A DNA stretch of 38,291 bases from assembly GCA_900757495.1 (NCBI GenBank), contig CAAENX010000028.1, positions 1 through 38,291 of the forward strand, given 5' to 3'. The notes under the pieces are model-generated. The model worked only from the letters and a program-made list of their open reading frames with translations. It had not been told where the DNA came from and made no database searches. The position numbers and the translations under genes are program-made. This document shows, piece after piece, positions 8,209 through 15,091 of the stretch (position 1 is the stretch's first letter; each line of letters opens with the position of its first letter). Origin of the DNA: an uncultured Collinsella sp. Lineage in GTDB: Bacteria; Actinomycetota; Coriobacteriia; Coriobacteriales; Coriobacteriaceae.

Positions 8209-8250
8209 AAAACCACCACGAAGGGGACAGGCACCTTTGTGGTGGTTTTT
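8209..8250 (+). terminator. Rho-independent terminator; second copy of the GGGGACAGGC hairpin family
   Basis: AAAACCACCACGAAGG pairs with CCTTTGTGGTGGTTTT, followed by TTTTTGCTTTT. It starts eight bases after the stop of the glycosyltransferase. The sequence is nearly identical to the terminator at 569-611 in the opposite orientation. Confidence 0.85.
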
Positions 8251-8281
8251 GCTTTTGAGTGACTGCCACGGGAGGTGTTCA

Positions 8282-8704
8282 ATGGTCTATATTCCCTTTT
8301 GGATCTGCGCCTTTGCCGGTGCGGTGATTGATGTCCGTGAACGGCGGTTTCCCAACGCGCTTGCCGCCGCATGCGCCGTGGCGGCGTTTGCAGGCGTTTG
8401 GCTGGACAGGGGCTTGAACACGGCGCTTGACCACGCCGGTCCTGCCGTTATCGTGTACCTTTCCCTTGTGCTGACCGAGTCGCTTTGGCGGCGTTTCCGC
8501 CAGGCCCCCGGCATCGGCATGGGGGATGCCAAGGCGCTTTTCGCGCTTTGCACGCTCGACCCTCTGGGCGGCATCGTGGCATTTGCCGTCGCGCTCCTGG
8601 TCCTGGCCCTCTCCTGCCTCTTTACAAAATCGCGCTCCCTGCCATTGCTCCCGTTTTTGGTGCCGATATTTGCCATAATCGAGGTCGTGGGCTGGACATT
8701 GTAA
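8282..8704 (+). CDS. Short prepilin-peptidase-like (A24 family) membrane protein
   Basis: A 140-residue, strongly hydrophobic protein. It carries both aspartates typical of A24 aspartic peptidases: Asp17 in AVIDVRERRFPN, and the Asp in GIGMGDAK. These motifs match the core of type IV prepilin peptidases and of the short CpaA/TadV-type enzymes; the N-terminal methyltransferase domain of full-size PilD is absent. The start ATG at 8282 has GGAGGT five bases upstream. No pilin, ATPase or secretin gene lies nearby, so its substrate is unknown. It is followed closely by the dGTPase-like gene and may be co-transcribed with it. Confidence 0.75.
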   Translation: MVYIPFWICAFAGAVIDVRERRFPNALAAACAVAAFAGVWLDRGLNTALDHAGPAVIVYLSLVLTESLWRRFRQAPGIGMGDAKALFALCTLDPLGGIVAFAVALLVLALSCLFTKSRSLPLLPFLVPIFAIIEVVGWTL

Positions 8705-8735
8705 CCGATTGCGCATCCTTTTTAAGGAGCATGCC

Positions 8736-9983
8736 ATGGCAACTAATCAAGAAACGGCCGTCATTAAGGCGCGCATGGACCGCATTCCCGCAGCGTTGTC
8801 GCCCGAGCTGGTCGAGCGTATCGCCGCCGACCGCGCCTCGGGTGTCGTTAATCCTTATCGATGCTGCGACGACCAGGTCATTCGTCGTATAGATCGCGCT
8901 GCCGACAAAGGCACGCTTATGCGTCCGGCGTTTATGCGCGATACCGAAAAGATTCTTCATCTTCCTGCGTACACGCGTTATGCAGGCAAAACGCAGGTCT
9001 TTAGCTTTCGCAGCAACGACGATCTGTCGCGGCGCGGCCTTCATGTGCAGCTCGTCTCGCGCATTGCCCGCGATATCGGCCGTGCCCTGGGCCTCAACTG
9101 CGATTTGATCGAGGCGATTGGCTTGGGCCACGATTTGGGCCACACGCCCTTTGGCCATGCCGGCGAGCGTTTCCTCAACGATATCTATCACGAGCGTACG
9201 GGTCGTTATTTTTTCCATAACGTGCAGTCCGTCCGCGTGCTCGACGCGCTGTACGGCCGCAACGTGTCGCTCCAGACGCTCGACGGCGTGCTGTGCCATA
9301 ACGGCGAGTACGAGCAGCGTGTCTTTGAACTCTCGGACATGGCGTCGTTTGACCAGTTCGACCGTACCGTCGAGGACTGCATTGCCACGGGCTATGGCGC
9401 GATCGAGCACCTGCGCCCCATGACCCTCGAGGGCTGTGTGGTGCGTATCTCGGATATCCTCGCCTACGTCGGTCGTGATCGTCAGGACGCCATTGCGGCG
9501 GGCCTGCTGTCGCCCGACGCTTTTGACGATGGTCGGGGCGGCGCCTATAACAGCTGGATTCTCACGCACGCTTCCATCGATATCGTTGAGCATAGCTATG
9601 GCAAACCGCGTATCGAGATGAGCGAGGACCTGTTTGAGGAGATCCGCCGGGCTAAGCGCGAGAACTACGAGAAGATCTATAGCAAGGGCGGTATCGAAGG
9701 CGATTCTGAGGCAGAGTTGCGTGAGGCCTTCGAAAAGCTCTACGACCGTTGCCTGCAGGATCTAAATAAAGGCGACGAGTTCTCTTACATCTTTAAGCAT
9801 CATGTTTCGCGCATTGAGCAGCAGCTTTCCTACTACGATCGCACCTATGCCTGGCAGGACGACAAGGATCAGGCCGTCGTCGATTACATCGCAAGCATGA
9901 CGGATGGTTATTTCTGCGAGCTGACGAGCAAATTGTTCCCAGGTCTAAAGTTTCCGCACCGCACCTATATTAACGAACGGTAG
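8736..9983 (+). CDS. dgt: Deoxyguanosinetriphosphate triphosphohydrolase-like HD-domain protein
   Basis: A 415-residue HD phosphohydrolase of the dGTPase family, which cuts dNTPs to nucleoside and triphosphate. The metal site is visible: His103 (LHVQLV), His132-Asp133 (GLGHDLGHTPFGHAGE), and a later Asp in RISDILAY. The FSFRSNDDLSRRGLH stretch before the first His is typical of the family. The start at 8736 is supported by AAGGAG six bases upstream; the ATG five bases earlier is out of frame. The true substrate cannot be told from sequence. It precedes rarA by about 45 bases. Confidence 0.85.
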   Translation: MATNQETAVIKARMDRIPAALSPELVERIAADRASGVVNPYRCCDDQVIRRIDRAADKGTLMRPAFMRDTEKILHLPAYTRYAGKTQVFSFRSNDDLSRRGLHVQLVSRIARDIGRALGLNCDLIEAIGLGHDLGHTPFGHAGERFLNDIYHERTGRYFFHNVQSVRVLDALYGRNVSLQTLDGVLCHNGEYEQRVFELSDMASFDQFDRTVEDCIATGYGAIEHLRPMTLEGCVVRISDILAYVGRDRQDAIAAGLLSPDAFDDGRGGAYNSWILTHASIDIVEHSYGKPRIEMSEDLFEEIRRAKRENYEKIYSKGGIEGDSEAELREAFEKLYDRCLQDLNKGDEFSYIFKHHVSRIEQQLSYYDRTYAWQDDKDQAVVDYIASMTDGYFCELTSKLFPGLKFPHRTYINER

Positions 9984-10028
9984 TTCGTATCCTTTCGGTA
10001 TACTGTTGGTCAACAACGATTTTGATTA

Positions 10029-11393
10029 ATGCACGGGATGGCTATGGACGACCTTTTTTCTGCTTCGACGCGCGAGCGCTCCTTTAAAAATGCGCCGCTT
10101 GCGGTGCGTATGCGCCCCAATTCGCTCGACGAGTATGTGGGCCAGCAAAAGGCCGTCGGTAAGGGCTCGTGGCTGCGCGCCGCGATTGAGCATGACGTGC
10201 TGTCGAGCGTGATTCTGTACGGCCCGGCTGGCACGGGCAAGACGACGCTGGCCCACATTATCGCCAACCATACCAAGAGCGAGTTTGTCGAGGTCAGCGC
10301 CGTGACGGGCACTGTGAAGGACCTGCGCCGCGTAATCGATGAGGCTAAGACCCGTCTGAACACCTACGACCGCCGCACCATTCTGTTTATCGATGAGATC
10401 CATCGTTTCTCTAAGTCGCAGCAGGATGCCTTACTGCATGCGGTTGAGAACCGCACCGTCATTATGATTGGCGCCACGACGGAAAACCCGTACTTTGAGG
10501 TCAACTCGGCATTGCTCTCGCGTGGGCGTGTGGTAGAGCTTGAGCACCTGAAGGACGAGGATATCGCCATGCTCATTGAGCGTGCGCTCGAGGCGCCGCA
10601 GGGTTTAAACGGTAAGTTCTCGGCCGATGAGGATACAGTCAAGACCATTTGCACGCTGGCCGCGGGTGATGCGCGCTCGGCGCTCACGACGCTCGAGCTT
10701 GCGAGTGAGATTGCCGTTACGCGTCCCGATACCGAGGGAACGCCAGCGCCGGCGGCCGGGGAACGCTATCCCATTACCGTGGATGACGTGAAGATCGCCA
10801 ATCCACGTCGTGGGTTTTCGTATGACAAAAACGGTGACATGCACTACGACATTATCAGTGCGTTTATTAAATCTATGCGCGGCAGCGACCCCGATGCCAC
10901 GATCTATTGGCTTGCGCGCATGATCGATGCGGGGGAGGATCCCAAGTTTATCGCTCGCCGCATTATGATTCAGGCTTCCGAGGATGTTGGCAACGCCGAC
11001 CCGCAGGCGCTTTTGGTGGCACATGCCGCATTTAAATCTGCCGAGGTCATTGGCTATCCCGAGTGTCGCATCAACCTGGCTCAGGCTGCGCTCTATGTGT
11101 GCCTGGCGCCTAAGTCCAACGCGTGTGAGGCCTCGATCGATGCGGCGCTGGCCGATATCCACAGCAGTGGTCTTCGCGAGGTGCCCAGCTACCTGCGCGA
11201 TCGTCACCGTCCCGGCAGCGACGAGTACGGTGTATACAAGTACCCGCACGATTATCCCGCAGGCTGGGTCGATCAGCGCTATTTGCCCGAGGGGTTGGAG
11301 CGCGGCGCGTTCTGGCAGCCTGCCGGCCGCGGTTGGGAAGAGTGGCGTGTGGAGCAAAGCGAGCGCGACCGTAGCGGCAACGCTCCCAAGTAG
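10029..11393 (+). CDS. rarA: Replication-associated recombination protein A, AAA+ ATPase (RarA/MgsA)
   Basis: Acts at stalled replication forks and processes DNA ends. The AAA+ core has Walker A GPAGTGKTT and Walker B ILFIDEIHRF, then sensor 1 IGATTENPYFEVN and the C-terminal tetramerisation domain with SEDVGNADPQAL and ALYVCLAPKSNA. With 454 residues it matches the family length. Three in-frame ATGs lie at 10029, 10038 and 10044; none has a strong ribosome binding site. The third gives MDDLF, which is the most family-like, so the true start may be 15 bases later. A -10-like TATACT at 9999-10004 lies just upstream, without a clear -35. Confidence 0.95.
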   Translation: MHGMAMDDLFSASTRERSFKNAPLAVRMRPNSLDEYVGQQKAVGKGSWLRAAIEHDVLSSVILYGPAGTGKTTLAHIIANHTKSEFVEVSAVTGTVKDLRRVIDEAKTRLNTYDRRTILFIDEIHRFSKSQQDALLHAVENRTVIMIGATTENPYFEVNSALLSRGRVVELEHLKDEDIAMLIERALEAPQGLNGKFSADEDTVKTICTLAAGDARSALTTLELASEIAVTRPDTEGTPAPAAGERYPITVDDVKIANPRRGFSYDKNGDMHYDIISAFIKSMRGSDPDATIYWLARMIDAGEDPKFIARRIMIQASEDVGNADPQALLVAHAAFKSAEVIGYPECRINLAQAALYVCLAPKSNACEASIDAALADIHSSGLREVPSYLRDRHRPGSDEYGVYKYPHDYPAGWVDQRYLPEGLERGAFWQPAGRGWEEWRVEQSERDRSGNAPK

Positions 11394-11488
11394 GCCATTG
11401 GCGCCTCGCGCATTCCCTTTGGGTATCTTTGCCCTTCTTTGGGGTACCATGAAAAACGTCTGTATTTCGATTCCTTCGGGAGGCTTGT

Positions 11489-12076
11489 ATGAGTCCCATT
11501 CAAATCGCCCTGCTGGTGCTCGCCGTTGCCGGCGTGTGGGCTGTTGTCGAGCTCGCGCTCACGCTGCGCAAGACCCGCACCGTCGTCGACTCGCTCGACA
11601 AGACGGTGAGCGACCTCAATAATACGCTCGCCGAGGCACAGCCCGTGGTGGCAAAGCTCGATGGCGCTGTCGATGAGCTCACCCCCGCGCTGGCACAGGT
11701 TGAGCCGCTCCTCAAGTCGAGCAAGACTGCCGTTGATGCTCTGACGTCTAACCTCGTTGAGGTTGAGGCGGTCGTTCGCGACATCTCCGAGGTCACGGGC
11801 AGCGTGGCCGAGGCCAGCAATGCTGTCTCGAGCGTGACTGATTCTGCTGCTGGCGCCGTGCAGAAGCTCTTCAATAAGGTGAAGGCTCCTGCAGCCGACT
11901 CCGATCGCAAGCTCGCCGCTGCCGCCGCCGAGGCCGAGCAGCCTACCGAGCGCGTTCTGATTGGCGATGACGATGCCGCTGCTGACGACGATGATGTTCA
12001 GAAGCCCGCTGCTAAGCCTGCTCAGTATTACACCTATACGCCTGCCGAGACCTCCGAGGAGTCCTGCGATGAGTAG
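11489..12076 (+). CDS. DUF948-like membrane-anchored coiled-coil protein
   Basis: A 195-residue protein with one N-terminal membrane segment (about 3-25). A long heptad-rich stretch rich in Val, Leu, Asp and Lys follows (about 28-130), then an Ala/Glu-rich linker and an acidic tail with a run of Asp near 161-169. This arrangement matches DUF948 proteins, found near envelope or stress genes in Gram-positive bacteria; their role is unknown. The start has GGGAGG upstream. Its last codons overlap the next gene by eight bases. It therefore belongs to the same operon as the anti-sigma-like and sigma factors, which suggests a stress or envelope role. Confidence 0.8.
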   Translation: MSPIQIALLVLAVAGVWAVVELALTLRKTRTVVDSLDKTVSDLNNTLAEAQPVVAKLDGAVDELTPALAQVEPLLKSSKTAVDALTSNLVEVEAVVRDISEVTGSVAEASNAVSSVTDSAAGAVQKLFNKVKAPAADSDRKLAAAAAEAEQPTERVLIGDDDAAADDDDVQKPAAKPAQYYTYTPAETSEESCDE

Positions 12077-12446
12077 CGAAGCAACCTGCCCCATCACGCT
12101 GAGCGTTGCCGGTGATCCGCGTCTCGCGCGCTTGGTGCGCATGACGGCCGCCAACGTCGGCGCCCTGTGCTCTATGTCCGTCGATCGCATCGAGGATATC
12201 CGCATGGCTGCCGAGGAAGCCTTCATCTTTGGGTGCACCGCGGTCGACTGCGACGACATCACGATCAATTTCGATGTGGACGAATCTCACGTCGGCATGA
12301 CCTTTATCTTTGGCGACCAGGCGACTGTCGATGAGGATGACCAGGCTGCCGTGTATGCCGAGCTCATTTTGGCGAGTGTGTGCGACTCCTACGAAAAGAC
12401 TACAGCGCCCCTAACGCTTTCCATCGACCTCAAGGCGGATATCTAA
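12069..12446 (+). CDS. Degenerate RsbW/SpoIIAB-like anti-sigma protein
   Basis: A 125-residue protein placed directly before a SigB/SigF-type sigma factor. Its first half follows the RsbW pattern (LSVAGDPRLARLVR, then SMSVDRIEDIRMAAEEA). In true HATPase anti-sigma factors the helix contains E-A-x-x-N, the N-box that binds magnesium-ATP. Here it reads EEAFIFG at 49-55, with Phe54 where Asn is expected. The DxGxG glycine loop is also absent; the region reads FIFGDQATVDEDD. It therefore probably binds the sigma factor without kinase activity, or uses another signal. It overlaps the DUF948 gene by eight bases and the sigma gene starts one base after its stop, so translation is coupled. Confidence 0.65.
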   Translation: MSSEATCPITLSVAGDPRLARLVRMTAANVGALCSMSVDRIEDIRMAAEEAFIFGCTAVDCDDITINFDVDESHVGMTFIFGDQATVDEDDQAAVYAELILASVCDSYEKTTAPLTLSIDLKADI

Positions 12447-12447
12447 T

Positions 12448-13239
12448 ATGACCGAACGCTCCCGGAGCGGCAAGACCGCTTGGGACAAGGAGAAAACCCG
12501 CGAGCTGTTTCGTCGTTATAAGGAGACCGGTGATCCGGATGCCCGCGAGCAGCTCGTCATGTCCCATATGAACCTGGTAAGGTTTCTTGCCAACAAATTC
12601 AAGAACCGCGGCGAGCCGCTCGATGACCTTTTGCAGGTCGGGTACTTGGGCTTGCTCAAGGCTATCGACCGCTTTGACCCTGAACGCGGACTAGAGTTCA
12701 CGACGTTTGCCACGCCCACTATCTTGGGCGAGATTAAGCGCCACTTCCGCGACAAGGGCTGGAGTGTGCGCGTGCCGCGTCGTCTGCAGGAGCTCTCTGC
12801 CAAGGTTAACCAGGCCACCGACAAGCTCACCAACGAGCTGCAGCGTTCGCCCAAGGTTGAGGAAATCGCCGAATACCTGGACGTGACCGTCGACGAGGTG
12901 CTCGAAGCCATGGAGTCGTCCTCGGCCTATACCTCGGTGCCCATCGAGGCTCCCGGCGCGTCCGACTCCGACGATGCTCCCTCGATTCTCGATCGCTATG
13001 CCGACGACGACAACGAGCTCGACTTTACCGATGACCGTCTGGTAATCGAGGAAGCCATCCGCGATTTCTCGCCTCGCGAGCGCGAGGTTATCGAGCTGCG
13101 TTTTGTGAAGGGCATGACCCAGATCGAGATTGCCAAGAAGCTGGGCATCTCGCAGGTGCAGGTTTCGCGTCTGCTGCGCCGCACGCTTAAGAAGATTCAA
13201 GATAAGATTGACCCCGACGGAGTGATGATTCGTTCATGA
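12448..13239 (+). CDS. RNA polymerase sigma factor, SigB/SigF/SigG type
   Basis: A 263-residue group 3 sigma factor. Region 2 is intact (HMNLVRFLANKFKNRGEPLDDLLQVGYLGLLKAIDRFDPERG, at about 40-80), followed by FATPTILGEIKRHFRD and the region 3 helix-turn-helix. Region 4 has REREVIELRF and the helix-turn-helix MTQIEIAKKLGISQVQVSRL. Region 3-4 linker is acidic. The family controls general stress, sporulation or envelope responses; sporulation is not expected in this group, so stress is more likely. The start ATG lies one base after the anti-sigma-like gene and the stop overlaps the permease gene by four bases. Confidence 0.93.
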   Translation: MTERSRSGKTAWDKEKTRELFRRYKETGDPDAREQLVMSHMNLVRFLANKFKNRGEPLDDLLQVGYLGLLKAIDRFDPERGLEFTTFATPTILGEIKRHFRDKGWSVRVPRRLQELSAKVNQATDKLTNELQRSPKVEEIAEYLDVTVDEVLEAMESSSAYTSVPIEAPGASDSDDAPSILDRYADDDNELDFTDDRLVIEEAIRDFSPREREVIELRFVKGMTQIEIAKKLGISQVQVSRLLRRTLKKIQDKIDPDGVMIRS

Positions 13240-14648
13240 GTGAGCACCCCCAACAAATCGACCGCACGCTTCGCGATACCCGCATTCTGACGCTGCGTAT
13301 TTGGGGCGTCGTCGGCTGCATTGTCATCGCTGCCGTAATCTTTAACCTTATGGGCATCCTGGCACCGGTCATCGAGTTTCTCGCTGTCGGTTCCATCATC
13401 GCTTTTGTGATGTCTCCGATCACCAACTGGCTCGAGCATCACGGCGTCGGACGTGGCCTCGGTTCGCTCATCGCACTCATTGTGGTTGTTGCCGTGCTCG
13501 TCGGCGTCGTCTGCATCCTATCGCCTATTTTGCTCGGTCAAATCATGGAAGTCCTGAGCCGCCTGCCCGAGCAGCTTCGTGTTGCGGGTGGCGATCTCAA
13601 CGAGATGCTCTCGCACGCTAAGACGCTCAACAACACGCCGCTCAAGGAGTATCTGGACGACAATCTTTCTTCGTTGGTTACCGTAGCGTCCAAGTACGTC
13701 TCGCAAATCGCTGCTGAGCTCGGCCGCGGTGTGTTTCCGCTCATTACCAACACGGCCTCGCAGCTGTTCGTCATCTTCCTGGGTCTGGTGCTTGCCTACT
13801 GGCTTGCCTGCGATTATCCCCGCATGCACCACGAGGTCTGCACCATCATCGGGCAGGAAAAGGAGACCTCGTACCGCTTTATGGTGGCCATCCTTTCGCG
13901 TTCGGTCGGCGGCTACATGCGTGGCATGGTCATCACATCGATCTGTGGCGGTTTTCTTGCCTTTATTGGTTTTACGATCATCGGCCATCCGTATGCAGCA
14001 CTCATGGCTATCTTTACCGGCATTATGCACCTGGTTCCGGTTGTCGGTCCCTGGGTGAGTGCGGCGATCGCCACGGTGCTCGGCTTTATGTTCAGCCCCA
14101 TGCTGGCGTTGTGGACGCTTGTCGTGACCATGGTGGCTCAAAACGTCACCGATAATGTCATTTCGCCTAAGGTCATGCAGAGCTCGGTGCAGGTGCATCC
14201 CGTTATGAGCCTGACGGCTCTCGTTATCGGTTCGGCACTCATGGGTCCCATCGGCATGGTTATCGCCATTCCGCTGTGCGCGGCCCTCAAGGGCATCTTC
14301 GTCTACTACTTTGAGAACGAGACCGGCCGTCAGCTCGTGGCATACGACGGCGCCGTGTTTAAGGGCACTCCGTATCGCGATACCGAGGGTAACCCAGTTG
14401 CCGCCTACGACGCGCTTGGCGACGATACGTTCATCTACGAGTCCGAACTCATCGGCAACGAGACCGCTCCCGAGGCCCAGGCAATGCCCAAGCCCGAGCT
14501 CGATAATCCCTGGATTAAGCTCTCAGGCCTGCAGCCCGACGCGACGGGTTTCTTTAAGAACCCCTTTGCCAAGGACGACGACACAAGCTCTGACGACGAC
14601 ACCAAAACCGGCATCGACGGCTCCATGGACGATTCGGATTCCAAATAG
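13236..14648 (+). CDS. AI-2E family transporter (TqsA/PerM-like permease)
   Basis: A 470-residue membrane protein with about eight transmembrane segments. Two lie near the N-terminus and a cluster occupies 170-340, including the family block HLVPVVGPWVSA and the PIGMVIAIPLCA segment. The family includes the E. coli AI-2 exporter TqsA and many permeases of unknown substrate. The last 110 residues form a hydrophilic, acidic tail not seen in short members, ending in an Asp/Ser-rich stretch. The start overlaps the sigma stop (ATGA), so it is the fourth gene of the sigma operon. It converges with a small minus-strand gene six bases away. Confidence 0.85.
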   Translation: MSEHPQQIDRTLRDTRILTLRIWGVVGCIVIAAVIFNLMGILAPVIEFLAVGSIIAFVMSPITNWLEHHGVGRGLGSLIALIVVVAVLVGVVCILSPILLGQIMEVLSRLPEQLRVAGGDLNEMLSHAKTLNNTPLKEYLDDNLSSLVTVASKYVSQIAAELGRGVFPLITNTASQLFVIFLGLVLAYWLACDYPRMHHEVCTIIGQEKETSYRFMVAILSRSVGGYMRGMVITSICGGFLAFIGFTIIGHPYAALMAIFTGIMHLVPVVGPWVSAAIATVLGFMFSPMLALWTLVVTMVAQNVTDNVISPKVMQSSVQVHPVMSLTALVIGSALMGPIGMVIAIPLCAALKGIFVYYFENETGRQLVAYDGAVFKGTPYRDTEGNPVAAYDALGDDTFIYESELIGNETAPEAQAMPKPELDNPWIKLSGLQPDATGFFKNPFAKDDDTSSDDDTKTGIDGSMDDSDSK

Positions 14649-14654
14649 GCCCTG

Positions 14655-14894
14655 TTAGCGTTTCTTGATGTTGTAAATAACAATAAACGCGATCAAAGCG
14701 ATTGATAAGGGGCCAGCCACATAGAAAAAGATGGTGTCAATTGCGCTTAGGGTGTAATACGCTTTATCGCCAGATGTTACTGCGTACAATGCGTAGCCAA
14801 ATCTCGGCTGGTTCACATACCAGCTCGAGTAAGCGAAGATTGCTAAAAGGGCTACTGAGGTTAGTGCATTCACGACAAACCGTTTGCTATTCAT
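14655..14894 (-). CDS. Small two-helix membrane protein, unknown
   Basis: A 79-residue protein I do not recognise. It has two membrane segments, about 7-26 and 52-76, a short Tyr-rich loop between them (GYALYAV, KAYYTL), and a basic end (IKKR). The start is set by GGAAGGAG about six bases upstream of the ATG; a longer version from 14942 lacks a site. Codon use is clearly more AT-rich than its neighbours, which suggests later acquisition. It sits alone between the sigma operon and alaS, convergent with the first. A TAAAAT -10-like box lies at 14932-14927 on its strand. Confidence 0.65.
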   Translation of the reverse strand: MNSKRFVVNALTSVALLAIFAYSSWYVNQPRFGYALYAVTSGDKAYYTLSAIDTIFFYVAGPLSIALIAFIVIYNIKKR

Positions 14895-14989
14895 CGATCG
14901 CTCCTTCCGGACGATTCTTATATGAAATTTTACCAAAATCATTTTTTTTCAAAGTATTTGACAGACCTAAATAACGTGCACTTTCGCTG

Positions 14990-15019
14990 GAGGGTCGCTG
15001 TTTGGCGGCCCTCTTTTTT
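14990..15019 (+). terminator. Strong rho-independent terminator upstream of alaS
   Basis: GAGGGTCGC (14990-14998) pairs with GCGGCCCTC (15005-15013), with one G-U pair, around a six-base loop, and six T residues follow at 15014-15019. It lies before alaS. It may stop read-through from the left, or end a short RNA that starts near the TTGACA at 14958. Confidence 0.8.
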
Positions 15020-15045
15020 GCACAGGCGCGGTGGGATGGTAATAT
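15017..15045 (+). promoter_or_regulatory. Probable alaS promoter
   Basis: TTTGCA at 15017-15022 and TAATAT at 15040-15045 with a 17-base spacer, 47 bases before the alaS start. Its -35 overlaps the T-run of the terminator just upstream. Confidence 0.5.
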
Positions 15046-15091
15046 CGTTACGTTTGAACTGTTTCGATGTGAAACCGAGGAGATTCCCTCT

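Noticed and set aside
14958..14986. TTGACA as a normal promoter
   Set aside because: No -10 hexamer stands at 16-18 bases (CTTTCG is there), so it is kept only as part of a finding.
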